In this document: piece by piece, positions 1 to 13,669 of the stretch
How positions within the stretch are numbered: the stretch's first letter is position 1
Layout: the number at the start of each line of letters is the position of its first letter
Source: Buttiauxella selenatireducens
GTDB taxonomy: Bacteria; Pseudomonadota; Gammaproteobacteria; Enterobacterales; Enterobacteriaceae
Reading direction: 5' to 3'
NCBI RefSeq assembly: GCF_031432975.1
Contig: NZ_CP133838.1
Coordinates: 1,302,001 to 1,366,000 of the forward strand
DNA: 64,000 bases
Made by a program: the position numbers and the translations under genes
The notes under the pieces: model-generated
Database searches by the model: none
Told to the model about the DNA's origin: nothing
What the model saw: only the letters and a program-made list of their open reading frames with translations

Positions 1-1215
<1,215 letters not shown>

Positions 1216-1571
1216 GGAGTCAATCCTTTTTTTAAATGTGATTACTTATGCAGATATTTAGAATAATTAAAATGATAAAAAAGTCGCAAGGAAAAATATA
1301 GCCTAATTGCTAGTCTGAAAGTTAGGTAATAGCGTTTTTTTCCAGGGTGATTGCTTTATAGCCAAGAGAAGTTACACCATTTCTGAACTCTTGATTGCTG
1401 CGACAAGTCAGATTTTTCGTGGCTTACAGAGTAAAATCCGAAAAGAGGCGATTCATATTGTTTCACGTGCGTCGTCACATTTTAAATTACCTGCTGAGCT
1501 GATAATTCATGCAATACGCAGTCGACTCTCAATATTAGTTGAAAGCCAGTGAATCGATAAAATTTGGTCGC

Positions 1572-1600
1572 TTCACTCCAGGGAAGGGATTACGTATAAT
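1572..1600 (+). promoter_or_regulatory. Sigma-70 promoter of ypfM
   Basis: A perfect -10 hexamer TATAAT (1595-1600) is preceded at 17 bp by TTCACT (1572-1577, 4 of 6 matches to TTGACA). Initiation about 7 bases downstream would put the start near 1607, just ahead of the purine-rich Shine-Dalgarno stretch of ypfM. The remainder of the 1216-1571 interval shows no convincing gene on either strand. Confidence 0.6.
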
Positions 1601-1624
1601 AAAGCAATTATAAGAGAGGCGGTT

Positions 1625-1684
1625 ATGATCGAACACGAAGTAGGAAACTGGAAAGATTTCATCGAAGATATGCTTCGTAAATGA
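1625..1684 (+). CDS. ypfM: Small protein YpfM (19 aa)
   Basis: A 20-codon frame, too short for ordinary gene finding, encodes MIEHEVGNWKDFIEDMLRK. This differs at only three or four positions from the 19-residue E. coli small protein YpfM that I recall from the same neighbourhood next to acrD. A strong ribosome binding stretch (AGAGAGGCGG) lies 5-15 bases upstream, and a promoter with a perfect -10 precedes it. The peptide is amphipathic and acidic, with no membrane segment or signal. It runs opposite to the flanking yffB and acrD. After the stop come a perfect 8-bp hairpin (AAGAACAT, 1695-1702, pairing with 1704-1711) and a bidirectional terminator. Function is unknown. Confidence 0.85.
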   Translation: MIEHEVGNWKDFIEDMLRK

Positions 1685-1736
1685 AATAAACAGCAAGAAC
1701 ATGATGTTCTTATTCTCAATACTCTTTGAGCCATAC

Positions 1737-1765
1737 AAAAAGCGACCCAGTCAGGTCGCTTTTTT
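1737..1765. terminator. Bidirectional rho-independent terminator (ypfM / acrD)
   Basis: Stem AGCGACC (1741-1747) pairs with GGTCGCT (1754-1760) around a 6-base loop. An A-run lies on the left and a T-run on the right, so it can end ypfM on the plus strand and acrD on the minus strand. Confidence 0.85.
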
Positions 1766-1770
1766 GTTGC

Positions 1771-4700
1771 TTATTTTTCAGCATGTTCTTTAAGCGGGAA
1801 ACGTCGTCGCACCAGCACGAAGAACAATGGCACGAAGAATATTGCCAGCACCGTGGCTGAAATCATTCCGCCCATTACCCCTGTTCCCACCGCATGCTGG
1901 CTACCGGAGCCTGCGCCGCTGCTGGTGGCCATCGGTAACACGCCAAAGATAAATGCCAGTGACGTCATGAGTATCGGGCGTAATCGCTGGCGGCAGGCAT
2001 CAAGCGTTGCAGCAACCAGTTCGCGGCCCTGAGCATTCATATCGTTGGCAAACTCAACAATCAGAATGGCGTTTTTGGCCGAAAGCCCAATAACCGTCAA
2101 CAGCCCCACCTGGAAATAAACATCGTTTTCAAGGCCTCGCATCCACGTGGCTAATAGCGCTCCAATCACCCCAAGCGGCACCACTAACATCACCGAGAAC
2201 GGCACAGACCAGCTTTCATACAGGGCCGCCAGACACAAGAACACGACTAATAACGAGATAGCGTAGAGTGCTGGCGCCTGGGTCCCAGAAATCCGCTCCT
2301 GATAAGACATTCCCGTCCACTCAAGGCCAAAACCAGACGGGAGCTTCTCCACCAGCGTTTCCATGATTTGCATTGCGGTGCCAGTACTGACGCCCGGGGC
2401 TGCTTCACCCACGATTTCCAGTGACGAATAACCGTTATAGCGTTCAAGACGTGGCGAGCCGGTTTCCCAATGTGAACTGGCAAATGCTGAGAAGGGCACC
2501 ATACCGCCGTCTTTATTGCGCACATACCACTGGTTAATGTCATCCGGCAGCATGCGATATTCCGCTCCCGCCTGGACATAAACTTTTTTGACGCGTCCGC
2601 GATCCATAAAGTCGTTCACGTAACTTGAGCCCCAGGCCGTTTGCAACGTGTTATTGATATCGTCAATGGTTACACCCAACGCCTGGGCTTTACGCTGATC
2701 GATATCGATCTGCATTTGTGGGCTGTCATCCAGACCGTTATGGCGAACGCGGGTCAACAATTTATCGTTGCCTGCCATTTCGAGCAGCCGATCGCGAGCC
2801 TGCATGAGCGCATTGTGACCAGCACCTGCGTGATCTTGTAATTCCATATCAAAGCCTGCAGCGTTACCTAAACCGCTGATGGCAGGTGGGCTGCTGGCGA
2901 TAATGCGGGCTTCTTTGATGTCACGGAAGGCTTTAGTCGCCCGTTCGATAATCGCAAATGAACTGGCCGTTTTCGGGTCACGCAAATCCCAGTCTTTCAG
3001 ACGCACGAACATACGAGCGACGTTTTGCCCGTTTCCGCCAGGCCCGGCACCAATAGTTGAGAACACCGAGAGTACGTTATCTTTCTCTTTCGTCAGATAA
3101 TATTGCTCGATCTTCTCAACCACTTTGGTGGTTTGTTGCTGCGTAGAACCACTCGGTAACTGTATGGATGTGGTAAATACACCCTGATCTTCTAACGGCA
3201 GGAAGGAGGTGGGTAAGCGCAGGAACAGGAAAACCATGCCGCCAATCAGCAGCACGTAAATCAGAATCCAACGCAGACTGTGCGCCAGAATTTTTCCAAC
3301 TCGAGTCTCATAGCGTTCCGCATTGCGATTAAACATGCGGTTGAACCAACCGAAGAAACCTTTCTGACCGTGGTGTTCACCTTTATGCAAAGGCTTGAGT
3401 AGTGTGGCGCATAGGGCGGGGGTCAGGATCATCGCGACCAAAACCGACAACACCATGGCGGAAACGATAGTTATCGAGAACTGGCGGTAAATGGCGCCGG
3501 TTGTACCGCCAAAGAAAGCCATGGGCACGAAGACCGCAGAGAGCACCATCGCAATCCCGACCAGCGCCCCCTGAATTTGCCCCATCGATTTTCGCGTCGC
3601 TTCTTTGGGCGATAGCCCTTCCTCGCTCATGATGCGCTCGACGTTTTCCACCACCACGATGGCATCATCCACCAACAGGCCGATGGCCAAAACCATGGCA
3701 AACATCGTTAGCGTGTTGATGCTGTAACCAAACGCGTAGAGCACCGAGAAGGTGCCTAACAACACCACCGGTACGGCGATAGTTGGAATTAATGTCGCTC
3801 TGAAATTCTGTAAGAACAGATACATCACGAGGAACACCAACAGAATGGCTTCCAGCAGTGTTTGCACCACATCTTTAATCGAGGCTTTCACAAACGGCGT
3901 GGTTTCATACGCGATTTTCGCTTCCAGACCGTGAGGGAAAAATTCCGACAGTTCTTCAATTTTGGCGCGGGCGAGTTTATCGGTTTCCATCTCGTTTGCG
4001 CCGGACGCAAGCTTAATCCCCAGTCCGGATGCAGGTTGGCCATTAAAGCGGCTCAGGAAATCATATTTCTCCGCACCGAGTTCGACGTCAGCAACATCGC
4101 CGAGTGACACAAGCGAGCCATCCTGATTAACGCGCAGCGTAATATCTTTAAATTGTTGCGGAGTTTGCAGTAACGACTGGGAGTTAATCGTCGCGTTGAG
4201 CGCCTGCATGTCAACCGAAGGTGTGCCGCCAAGTTGCCCCACGGCAATTTGCGCATTTTGCGATTTAATCGCATCGACCACATCTTCCGTGGTCATCTGG
4301 TAACTGGTGAGTTTGGTCGGGTTTAGCCAGATACGCATTGAATATTGCGAGCCGTAAGCATCCACGTCACCGACGCCGTTAAGACGACTGATCGGGTCCT
4401 GAATATTACTGGCGACATAATCCGAGATATCTTGTTTATCCATGCTGCCATCGGTGGACACGAAGGCGACCATCAAGATATTGGTATCGCCGGTTTTCCT
4501 GACGGTTACACCCTGGGTCTGCACAGCCTGTGGCAATTTACGCAATGCAGACTGCAACTGGTTTTGCACCTGCTGAACGGCTGAATCGGGGTCAGTGCCC
4601 GCTTTAAAACTGAGCGTGATGGTGGCCTGGCCTGCACTGCTACTCTGGGAGGACATATACATCATGTTGTCCAGCCCGGTCATATTCTGCTCAATGACCT

Positions 4701-4887
4701 GCGTAACCGTGTTTTCCAGAGTTTGTGCCGATGCACCAGGATAGTTCGCCGTGATACGCACGTTTGGCGGTGCGAGATCGGGATACTGCTCGACGGGAAG
4801 AGAAAAAATGGCGAGCAAACCAGTGAGGCACAAAATAATGGCCAACACCCAGGCAAAAATGGGGCGATTGATAAAGAAATTCGCCAT
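1771..4887 (-). CDS. acrD: RND multidrug efflux transporter AcrD
   Basis: 1038 residues with inner-membrane RND architecture: TM1 at about residues 10-28 ([18 protein letters not shown]), a large periplasmic loop, a block of six helices around 335-560, a second periplasmic loop, and a closing helix block after 870. The proton-relay aspartates are visible in [14 protein letters not shown] as D407 and D408. The sequence follows AcrD rather than AcrB (for example [19 protein letters not shown]). AcrD works with AcrA and TolC as a proton antiporter exporting aminoglycosides and other hydrophilic or amphiphilic compounds. The gene stands alone, 150 bp behind the narP stop and on the same strand. 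A BaeR-like box lies upstream, matching the known BaeSR control of E. coli acrD. Confidence 0.96.
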   Translation of the reverse strand: MANFFINRPIFAWVLAIILCLTGLLAIFSLPVEQYPDLAPPNVRITANYPGASAQTLENTVTQVIEQNMTGLDNMMYMSSQSSSAGQATITLSFKAGTDPDSAVQQVQNQLQSALRKLPQAVQTQGVTVRKTGDTNILMVAFVSTDGSMDKQDISDYVASNIQDPISRLNGVGDVDAYGSQYSMRIWLNPTKLTSYQMTTEDVVDAIKSQNAQIAVGQLGGTPSVDMQALNATINSQSLLQTPQQFKDITLRVNQDGSLVSLGDVADVELGAEKYDFLSRFNGQPASGLGIKLASGANEMETDKLARAKIEELSEFFPHGLEAKIAYETTPFVKASIKDVVQTLLEAILLVFLVMYLFLQNFRATLIPTIAVPVVLLGTFSVLYAFGYSINTLTMFAMVLAIGLLVDDAIVVVENVERIMSEEGLSPKEATRKSMGQIQGALVGIAMVLSAVFVPMAFFGGTTGAIYRQFSITIVSAMVLSVLVAMILTPALCATLLKPLHKGEHHGQKGFFGWFNRMFNRNAERYETRVGKILAHSLRWILIYVLLIGGMVFLFLRLPTSFLPLEDQGVFTTSIQLPSGSTQQQTTKVVEKIEQYYLTKEKDNVLSVFSTIGAGPGGNGQNVARMFVRLKDWDLRDPKTASSFAIIERATKAFRDIKEARIIASSPPAISGLGNAAGFDMELQDHAGAGHNALMQARDRLLEMAGNDKLLTRVRHNGLDDSPQMQIDIDQRKAQALGVTIDDINNTLQTAWGSSYVNDFMDRGRVKKVYVQAGAEYRMLPDDINQWYVRNKDGGMVPFSAFASSHWETGSPRLERYNGYSSLEIVGEAAPGVSTGTAMQIMETLVEKLPSGFGLEWTGMSYQERISGTQAPALYAISLLVVFLCLAALYESWSVPFSVMLVVPLGVIGALLATWMRGLENDVYFQVGLLTVIGLSAKNAILIVEFANDMNAQGRELVAATLDACRQRLRPILMTSLAFIFGVLPMATSSGAGSGSQHAVGTGVMGGMISATVLAIFFVPLFFVLVRRRFPLKEHAEK

Positions 4888-4960
4888 TCAGTCAGGACCT
4901 CGTTAGTACTTCAGATTGTGATTATGAGTATCAGTCGTCACTGTAGCCTTTACCGCAGGT

Positions 4961-4977
4961 CCAAACGTGGAGAAATT
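4961..4977 (-). promoter_or_regulatory. BaeR-like box upstream of acrD
   Basis: On the minus strand these 17 bases read AATTTCTCCACGTTTGG, about 74 bp before the acrD ATG. The BaeR consensus, as I recall it, is close to TTTTTCTCCATDATTGGC; the TTTCTCCA core and the TTGG tail match. Binding is inferred, not shown. Confidence 0.45.
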
Positions 4978-5037
4978 GAGGAGATATTGTAAAAAATCTT
5001 CGCGCTCTGTAGTGGGAACGGTCAGATGCTGATGAAT

Positions 5038-5682
5038 TTAAAAGCCCCGACTTTCAAGATATAACACAGTTGCAGCGACTCTGGAACGAACCTGAAGTTT
5101 ACGCAGCAAATTGCGAATATGCACTTTCACGGTCTCTTCAGAAATATGCAGGCCAGAGGCAATTTGTTTATTCGATAACCCACGGGCGACCTCTTGCAGC
5201 ACGTCTAATTCGCGCTCGGTTAACACCGCGAACGGGTCGTCGCTGTGTTTGTCGGTACTGCGGGTGCGTAAATATTCCGCGACTTGCTCGCTATAGGCTT
5301 CGCCCTGTGTTGCTCCACGACGAATATCTTCGAGCAGTACGTCAGGATCGCTATCTTTAAGCAAATATCCGTCGGCGCCTGCATCAATCAGAGTGAAAAT
5401 ATCACTCCGCGAATCAGACACCGTCAGCACCACGATACGCCCGCTTACACCATCACGACGCATGGCGTTCAGCGTATCCAGCCCACTCAAACCTTTCATA
5501 TTCAGGTCGAGCAAAATAAGGTCAGGTGCCAGGCGATTTGCCAGACTTACGGCTTCTGCGCCGCTACTGGCTTCACCTACCACGCTAAAACTTTCATCCA
5601 TTTCCAGCAGTTGGCGAATGCCACGGCGCATTAACGGATGATCATCGACGATCAATACCTGACAGACAGTTTTCTCACTCAT
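5038..5682 (-). CDS. narP: Nitrate/nitrite response regulator NarP
   Basis: About 214 residues. The receiver domain carries VDDHPLMRRG (acidic pocket), ILLDLNMKGLSG (phospho-acceptor Asp), LTVSD and LLKDSD (conserved Lys). A LuxR/GerE helix-turn-helix follows (LTERELDVLQEVARGLSNKQIASGLHISEETVKVHIRNLLRKL). It is much closer to E. coli NarP than to NarL. The start is set at the ATG at 5682 rather than the upstream TTG because GGGG sits at Shine-Dalgarno distance from it. It follows narQ by about 30 bp on the same strand, so narQ-narP form an operon; in E. coli narP lies elsewhere. It controls nap and other anaerobic genes in response to nitrate and nitrite. Confidence 0.94.
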   Translation of the reverse strand: MSEKTVCQVLIVDDHPLMRRGIRQLLEMDESFSVVGEASSGAEAVSLANRLAPDLILLDLNMKGLSGLDTLNAMRRDGVSGRIVVLTVSDSRSDIFTLIDAGADGYLLKDSDPDVLLEDIRRGATQGEAYSEQVAEYLRTRSTDKHSDDPFAVLTERELDVLQEVARGLSNKQIASGLHISEETVKVHIRNLLRKLQVRSRVAATVLYLESRGF

Positions 5683-5714
5683 CACATACCCCAATACATT
5701 TCACATTATTATCG

Positions 5715-7430
5715 TTATAAATTTACGGGAGTTACGTTTGCCGCTTGTTCTGACGGTGGCGAACGAAAATTCAACGTAATTAAAGTCCCACCAGGTTGCG
5801 GGCGGGAAATAGTCAGCTCACCACCTAATCGGGCGGCGCGCTCTTGCATGATATTTAATCCGTAATGCCCTTCGGGTTCCGTCAGGCTGGCAATCCCTCT
5901 GCCATCATCAAGAATACTCACAGTATGAACCCCTGACTGGGACGTGCTACAGCTTACGGATATTTTATTGGCGTGTGCATGTTTAATCGCGTTTAACACA
6001 CCTTCGCGAATGATCTGGAGTAAGTGCACCTGCTGCGACGCATCTAAGGCCTGAGTTGGAATCTGACAATCCAGCGTGAGAGTGGCCTGCGTTTGCTTAC
6101 GTAGCGGGGTGATCATCTCCTGCAATGCAGAAGGTAAATCTGCTTGCTGGAGCGTCAGGCGGAAGGTGGTCAACAACTCGCGCAATTGACGGTAAGCATC
6201 GTTCAGCGCCTGGGAGAAGTCATTAATAATGCCTTGTGCGGGCTGGTTCTCCGCCGGGACTGCACGTTTTAGTAACGTGAGTTGTATGCGTAAGAAAGAG
6301 AGCACTTGCGCCAGCGAATCATGTAACTCGCGGGCAATAGTCGCACGTTCTTCCATCAACAATAGCTGCTGATAGTGTTTTTGCGCCTGATTAAAATACA
6401 GCCCGCGGCCCAGCATATTCGCCAGACTCTGCATTAACGGCAGCGGCGGAACCCCTTGTGGCGCTTGCCAGCGAAGTAAACCTAACTCTTTATCCTCAAG
6501 CACAATCGGCAAGGTTTGCCACGTCTGGTTATTATGTTGAACACCGTCTTGTATCTTCCAGTTTTCACCGGTTTTCATTTCGAGATAATTGACCGGCGTT
6601 TTCTGGCGCACTTGCTGTAACACACGTTCGAAACAGTGTTGATCAATGGTGCTGACAGTCAGCGCCTGTGAGCAGGCGTACAGGACTTCCAGCGTGCGGT
6701 TTGCCTCCTGTAAATCCAGGGTTTTTACCTGCACGCTCTCTTCAAGTGAGCGATAGAGCTTTTGCAACTCGCCAGACATACGGTTGAAGGTTTGCGACAA
6801 CAATCCCAGTTCGTTTGGCAGTTGCGTATTCAATGGTGGGTAATCGAATTCGCCACGCTCAATGGAGGCACTGGCTACCATCAATTTGTTGAGAGGAGCC
6901 ACCACCTGATGACGGAAACGGCGTAGCGTGAAAAACACCAGCGTGAAAATGGCAATAAAACCCACTACCGAGGCCATCACAACCTGCATCATTTTACGTT
7001 CGGCATAGTGCTGAAGCGCCAGTACAAACAGGTCGATTTGCGCGACATAACCCGCGATGTTGGCACGATACCATTGCAGATCGCCCTGGCGTATATGCTG
7101 TTCCATCTCGGCCCAGGCGCTATTAATCACGGCAAAGCGAGCCCGGACCTCTGCAGGCACCCAGAATTTCTCGATTTTAAGCAGGGCAGGTGAGCGCAGG
7201 GTCTGGTCATATTGCTCCAGATGTTTGTCAACATGGGTGCGATCGCCCTGCAAATCATACCCCAGGCGATAGCTCTGCATACGCAATGAGCCCGCGACAT
7301 TTACCGCTTCGGCATCACGTAAACTACTCGCAAGGGTGAGCATCGCAATGCCTGTGGAAAGCAGCGATAACAAAACGATATAAAAAAAGGCGCGGGCCAG
7401 GCTCGTGGAAACCGAGCGTTTTACGATCAC
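5715..7430 (-). CDS. narQ: Nitrate/nitrite sensor histidine kinase NarQ
   Basis: 571 residues (E. coli 566). In order: cytoplasmic N-terminus, TM1 at about 14-34, a periplasmic nitrate-sensing helical bundle with the P-box (NVAGSLRMQSYRLGYDL), TM2 at about 147-168, a HAMP domain, a cysteine-containing central module (LYACSQAL), then the HPK7-type kinase with the H-box ERATIARELHDSLAQVL and ATP-binding boxes (IIREGVLNAIKHAHA, DDGRGI, GHYGLNIMQERA). It phosphorylates NarP and NarL when nitrate or nitrite is bound. It heads the narQP operon and is divergent from aegA. Identification is unambiguous. Confidence 0.96.
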   Translation of the reverse strand: MIVKRSVSTSLARAFFYIVLLSLLSTGIAMLTLASSLRDAEAVNVAGSLRMQSYRLGYDLQGDRTHVDKHLEQYDQTLRSPALLKIEKFWVPAEVRARFAVINSAWAEMEQHIRQGDLQWYRANIAGYVAQIDLFVLALQHYAERKMMQVVMASVVGFIAIFTLVFFTLRRFRHQVVAPLNKLMVASASIERGEFDYPPLNTQLPNELGLLSQTFNRMSGELQKLYRSLEESVQVKTLDLQEANRTLEVLYACSQALTVSTIDQHCFERVLQQVRQKTPVNYLEMKTGENWKIQDGVQHNNQTWQTLPIVLEDKELGLLRWQAPQGVPPLPLMQSLANMLGRGLYFNQAQKHYQQLLLMEERATIARELHDSLAQVLSFLRIQLTLLKRAVPAENQPAQGIINDFSQALNDAYRQLRELLTTFRLTLQQADLPSALQEMITPLRKQTQATLTLDCQIPTQALDASQQVHLLQIIREGVLNAIKHAHANKISVSCSTSQSGVHTVSILDDGRGIASLTEPEGHYGLNIMQERAARLGGELTISRPQPGGTLITLNFRSPPSEQAANVTPVNL

Positions 7431-9754
<2,324 letters not shown>

Positions 9755-9763
9755 TGGCTAAAT

Positions 9764-9800
9764 TCACCCCGGCATGGCGTCGGGGTGAGTGTTTGTTTTA
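9764..9800 (+). terminator. Terminator after aegA
   Basis: TCACCCCG (9764-9771) pairs with CGGGGTGA (9781-9788) and is followed by a T-rich stretch, 10 bases after the aegA stop. It separates aegA from the nap operon. Confidence 0.75.
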
Positions 9801-9816
9801 CAAACCGAATTCCTTA

Positions 9817-9851
9817 TTGATCCCATCCCTGTATTTACCCCTAAAGGGTGA
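9817..9851 (+). promoter_or_regulatory. napF promoter control sites: FNR half-site and NarP/NarL 7-2-7 site
   Basis: TACCCCT-AA-AGGGTGA at 9836-9851 is a near-perfect inverted pair of NarP/NarL heptamers (7-2-7 arrangement), centred at 9843.5. A conserved FNR half-site TTGAT lies at 9817-9821; the full 14-mer would be centred at 9823.5. The 20-bp spacing equals that of the E. coli napF promoter (FNR at -64.5, NarP at -44.5), which predicts transcription from about 9888. The right half of the FNR site is poor. Confidence 0.6.
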
Positions 9852-9971
9852 TGCCTCTACTCCCCCTTTGTCACATAACGTAATGCTCAATAAAAATGAT
9901 GAAAAAACACAGAAGTGTTTGCCGGTTTCATTACAGCGAAATCGTGTATTTGTGATGCAAGGATGTGCCTT

Positions 9972-10463
9972 ATGGCTGATTTTTCCCGTCGTGGATTACT
10001 AACCGGTAGCTTTCGACGCTCCGGTTCTGCTTTCCGCCCACCCTGGAGCGGAGACGAAAACCATTTTCTTGTGGATTGCACGCGCTGTGATGCCTGCCTG
10101 TCGGCCTGCGAAACCCATATTTTAAAACGCGGTCAGGGCGGCTACCCCGAAGTTAACTTTACCCACGGTGAATGCACATTCTGCTACGCCTGCGCGCAAG
10201 CCTGCCCAGAAAAAATCTTTCTGAAACGCGAGGTTTCCCCCTGGGAGCATACCTTGTCGATTGGCGATAACTGCCTGGCTAAAAACAACATCGAATGCCG
10301 CAGCTGTCAGGACAGTTGCGAAACCCAGGCGATTGCCTTTCGCCCTTCGCTACAGGGCATCGCACAACCTCTACTCAATCATGCTGATTGCAGCGCTTGC
10401 GGCGCGTGTATCGCGGGTTGCCCGGTTTCAGCCATCACTATGAGGCACGCAAATGCAAGCTAA
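9972..10463 (+). CDS. napF: NapF, cytoplasmic 4Fe-4S protein for NapA maturation
   Basis: 163 residues starting MADFSRRGLLTG, which corresponds to the E. coli start. Four cysteine-rich clusters are seen: CTRCDACLSACE, CTFCYACAQACPE, CRSCQDSCE and CSACGACIAGCP. NapF interacts with NapA in the cytoplasm and is thought to help insert or activate its iron-sulfur cluster before Tat export. First gene of napFDABC; its last codons overlap the napD start by 11 bases, so translation is coupled. The upstream promoter carries NarP and FNR-like sites. Confidence 0.95.
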   Translation: MADFSRRGLLTGSFRRSGSAFRPPWSGDENHFLVDCTRCDACLSACETHILKRGQGGYPEVNFTHGECTFCYACAQACPEKIFLKREVSPWEHTLSIGDNCLAKNNIECRSCQDSCETQAIAFRPSLQGIAQPLLNHADCSACGACIAGCPVSAITMRHANAS

Positions 10464-10716
10464 CTGGCACGTCTGCGGCCTGGTGGTTCAGGCCCATCCA
10501 CACAATATTGTCGCGGTAAGCCACGCATTGAGCGAGCTCCCGGGAAGTGAAGTTGCGTTAACCGATGCCGGGAACGGCAAATTGGTGGTGGTTATGGAAG
10601 CAGCGCGCAGTGATGTGCTGCTGAATCAAATTGAGTCAGCACGCAATATTGCGGGTGTGCTGGCGGTGTCGCTGGTTTATCACCAGCAGGATGAGCAAGG
10701 TGAGGAAACACCATGA
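10453..10716 (+). CDS. napD: NapD, NapA signal-peptide chaperone
   Basis: 87 residues, the E. coli length. It starts [16 protein letters not shown] and has the NapD ferredoxin-like fold pattern, with [19 protein letters not shown] near the C-terminus. NapD binds the twin-arginine signal peptide of NapA and prevents export before the molybdenum cofactor is inserted. It overlaps napF by 11 bases and napA by 4 bases (ATGA), indicating tight translational coupling. Confidence 0.94.
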   Translation: MQANWHVCGLVVQAHPHNIVAVSHALSELPGSEVALTDAGNGKLVVVMEAARSDVLLNQIESARNIAGVLAVSLVYHQQDEQGEETP

Positions 10717-13199
10717 AACTCAGTCGTCGTAGCTTTATGAAAGCGAACGCCATTGCAGCCGCGGCGGCCGCCGCTGGTCTTAGCGTACCAGGCGTTGCCC
10801 GTGCTGTTGTCGGTAAACAAGATGCCATCAAATGGGATAAAGCCCCGTGCCGCTTTTGTGGCACGGGTTGTGGCGTCTTAGTCGGCACGCAAGATGGACG
10901 CGTGGTGGCAAGCCAGGGTGATCCAGATGCACCAGTGAACCGTGGCCTGAACTGCATCAAAGGCTACTTCCTGCCAAAAATCATGTACGGAAAAGACAGG
11001 CTTACCCAGCCGTTGTTGCGCATGAAAGACGGTCAGTTTGATAAAGAAGGCGAGTTCGCTCCCATTAGCTGGGACCAGGCCTTCGACATCATGGAACAAA
11101 AATTCAAAACCAGCCTGAAAGAAAAAGGGCCGGAAGCCGTTGGGATGTTTGGTTCTGGTCAGTGGACGGTTTGGGAAGGTTACGCCGCTTCGAAATTATT
11201 CAAAGCCGGTTTCCGTTCGAACAACCTGGACCCGAACGCGCGCCATTGCATGGCTTCTGCGGTGGTGGGTTTCATGCGTACCTTCGGGATGGATGAACCT
11301 ATGGGCTGCTACGACGACATCGAACAGGCCGACGCATTCGTGCTGTGGGGCTCGAACATGGCCGAGATGCATCCGGTTTTGTGGTCGCGTATCACCAACC
11401 GCCGTCTGTCGAATGAAAATGTTAACGTCGCGGTCCTTTCTACTTTTGAGCATCGTAGTTTTGAGCTGGCCGACAACGGCATGGTGTTCACACCGCAAAG
11501 CGATCTGGCGATTCTTAACTACATCGCGAATTACATCATTCAGAACAATGCGATCAACGAATCGTTCTTTAAGCAGCATGTGAACCTGCGCAAAGGGGTC
11601 ACTGATATCGGTTACGGCTTGCGCCCTACGCATCCGCTGGAAAAAGCCGCCAAAAACCCAGGTTCTGATGCCTCAGAGCCGATGAGCTTTGAAGATTACA
11701 AAGCGTTCGTTGCCGAATACACGCTGGAAAAAACCGCTCAGATGAGTGGCGTGCCGACAGACCAACTCGAAGCGCTTGCTCAGTTGTATGCCGACCCGAA
11801 CAAAAAAGTGATTTCTTACTGGACGATGGGCTTCAACCAGCATTCACGCGGCGTCTGGGCTAACAATCTGGTTTACAACATCCACTTGCTGACGGGGAAA
11901 ATCTCCCAGCCGGGTTGCGGGCCGTTTTCTTTAACCGGCCAGCCTTCAGCATGTGGTACGGCGCGCGAAGTCGGCACCTTCTCCCATCGTCTGCCAGCCG
12001 ACATGGTGGTGACCAACGAGAAGCACCGCCAAATCACGGAAAATATGTGGCAGCTTCCAGCGGGAACCATTCCGGCGAAAGTCGGTTTGCATGCTGTGGC
12101 TCAAGACCGCGCGCTGAAAGATGGCAAGCTCAACGTCTACTGGGTGATGTGTAACAACAACATGCAGGCCGGGCCAAACATTACCGAAGAACGTATGCCA
12201 GGCTGGCGCGATCCGCGTAACTTTGTGATTGTTTCCGATCCTTACCCAACGATCAGTGCATTGAGCGCGGATCTGATCCTGCCAACGGCTATGTGGGTAG
12301 AAAAAGAGGGCGCTTACGGCAACGCCGAACGTCGTACTCAGTTCTGGCGTCAGCAGGTTAAAGCGCCGGGTGAGGCAAAATCGGATCTCTGGCAGCTTGT
12401 GCAATTCGCTAAGCGCTTCAAAGTTGAAGAAGTGTGGCCGGCTGAATTACTGGATCAGAAGCCGGAATACCGTGGCAAAACGCTGTTTGACGTGCTGTTT
12501 GCCAACGCAAACGTCAGCAAATTCCCGGTCACTGAACTGGCGGAAGATCAGCTCAATGACGAATCACGCGAACTGGGTTTCTATCTGCAAAAAGGGTTGT
12601 TCGAAGAGTACGCCGCATTCGGGCGTGGCCACGGGCACGATCTCGCGCCGTTTGATGACTACCACAAAGCGCGCGGTTTACGCTGGCCGGTGGTTGACGG
12701 TAAAGAAACACTCTGGCGCTACAGCGAAGGCCACGACCCTTACGTGAAAGCGGGCGAAGGCTTCAAGTTCTATGGCAAACCAGACGGTAAAGCGGTGATT
12801 TTCGCCTTGCCATTTGAGCCAGCGGCAGAATCCCCGGACAAGGAATACGACCTGTGGTTATCCACTGGACGTGTACTGGAACACTGGCATACCGGCAGCA
12901 TGACGCGTCGCGTACCAGAACTTCATCGTGCCTTCCCTGAAGCCGTTTTGTTTATTCATCCGCTTGATGCGAAGGCGCGTGATTTGCGTCGTGGCGACAA
13001 AGTGAAAGTGATTTCACGCCGTGGTGAAGTGATTTCGATTGTCGAAACACGTGGCCGTAACAAACCGCCGCAGGGTTTGGTGTACATGCCATTCTTCGAC
13101 GCCGCTCAACTGGTGAATAACTTGACGCTGGATGCGACCGATCCGCTTTCGAAAGAGACGGATTATAAGAAATGCGCCGTGAAACTGGCGAAGGTGTAA
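10713..13199 (+). CDS. napA: Periplasmic nitrate reductase catalytic subunit NapA
   Basis: 828 residues, identical in length to E. coli NapA. A Tat signal ([20 protein letters not shown], cleavage after GVARA) is followed by the 4Fe-4S motif [13 protein letters not shown] ending in a Cys near GLNCIKGYF. The cysteine ligating molybdenum lies in [15 protein letters not shown]. The C-terminal molybdopterin-binding domain is complete ([21 protein letters not shown]). It reduces nitrate to nitrite in the periplasm with electrons from NapB. The gene overlaps napD by 4 bases and is followed 12 bases later by napB; the napGH genes that follow napA in E. coli are absent. Confidence 0.98.
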   Translation: MKLSRRSFMKANAIAAAAAAAGLSVPGVARAVVGKQDAIKWDKAPCRFCGTGCGVLVGTQDGRVVASQGDPDAPVNRGLNCIKGYFLPKIMYGKDRLTQPLLRMKDGQFDKEGEFAPISWDQAFDIMEQKFKTSLKEKGPEAVGMFGSGQWTVWEGYAASKLFKAGFRSNNLDPNARHCMASAVVGFMRTFGMDEPMGCYDDIEQADAFVLWGSNMAEMHPVLWSRITNRRLSNENVNVAVLSTFEHRSFELADNGMVFTPQSDLAILNYIANYIIQNNAINESFFKQHVNLRKGVTDIGYGLRPTHPLEKAAKNPGSDASEPMSFEDYKAFVAEYTLEKTAQMSGVPTDQLEALAQLYADPNKKVISYWTMGFNQHSRGVWANNLVYNIHLLTGKISQPGCGPFSLTGQPSACGTAREVGTFSHRLPADMVVTNEKHRQITENMWQLPAGTIPAKVGLHAVAQDRALKDGKLNVYWVMCNNNMQAGPNITEERMPGWRDPRNFVIVSDPYPTISALSADLILPTAMWVEKEGAYGNAERRTQFWRQQVKAPGEAKSDLWQLVQFAKRFKVEEVWPAELLDQKPEYRGKTLFDVLFANANVSKFPVTELAEDQLNDESRELGFYLQKGLFEEYAAFGRGHGHDLAPFDDYHKARGLRWPVVDGKETLWRYSEGHDPYVKAGEGFKFYGKPDGKAVIFALPFEPAAESPDKEYDLWLSTGRVLEHWHTGSMTRRVPELHRAFPEAVLFIHPLDAKARDLRRGDKVKVISRRGEVISIVETRGRNKPPQGLVYMPFFDAAQLVNNLTLDATDPLSKETDYKKCAVKLAKV

Positions 13200-13211
13200 G
13201 GGGATAACATC

Positions 13212-13661
13212 ATGAAAAAAACCATCCTGACCAAGACATTCTTTCAATGGATTGCGGCGTTTACGCTGCTGGTGAGTGGGGCGTTGTGGGCCACGAACGG
13301 TGCTGATCTGACGCAGTCTCCTGAAGTGTCTGGCACGCCGGAAGGCTCGATACATATGCCGAAACAGCAGGGGCGTATGGCGCTGAACTATGTTAATCAG
13401 CCGCCACTTGTCCCGCACAGCGTCGACGGTTACCAGGTGAGCAAAAACACCAACCGTTGTCTGCAATGCCACGGCGTTGAACATTACCGCACAACAGGCG
13501 CGCCGCGCGTAAGCCCGACGCACTTTATGGATAGTGATGGCAAAGTGCTTTCCAACGTCGCACCGCGCCGCTATTTCTGCCTGCAATGCCATGTTCCTCA
13601 AACCGATGCGGCTCCGATTGTCGAGAACACATTCACGCCGTCTAAAGGCTTTGGAAACTAG
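13212..13661 (+). CDS. napB: Periplasmic nitrate reductase dihaem cytochrome NapB
   Basis: 149 residues. An N-terminal signal peptide (hydrophobic core at about 11-25, IAAFTLLVSGALWA) is followed by two c-type haem motifs, CLQCH in TNRCLQCHGVEHY and CLQCH in RYFCLQCHVPQTD. It accepts electrons from NapC and passes them to NapA. It sits 12 bp after napA and 8 bp before napC. Confidence 0.96.
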   Translation: MKKTILTKTFFQWIAAFTLLVSGALWATNGADLTQSPEVSGTPEGSIHMPKQQGRMALNYVNQPPLVPHSVDGYQVSKNTNRCLQCHGVEHYRTTGAPRVSPTHFMDSDGKVLSNVAPRRYFCLQCHVPQTDAAPIVENTFTPSKGFGN

Positions 13662-13669
13662 AGGCCATT

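Noticed and set aside
13014-13601. 195-codon frame antisense to napA/napB
   Set aside because: Shadow of two confidently assigned genes; it spans their junction and shows no domain or start signal.
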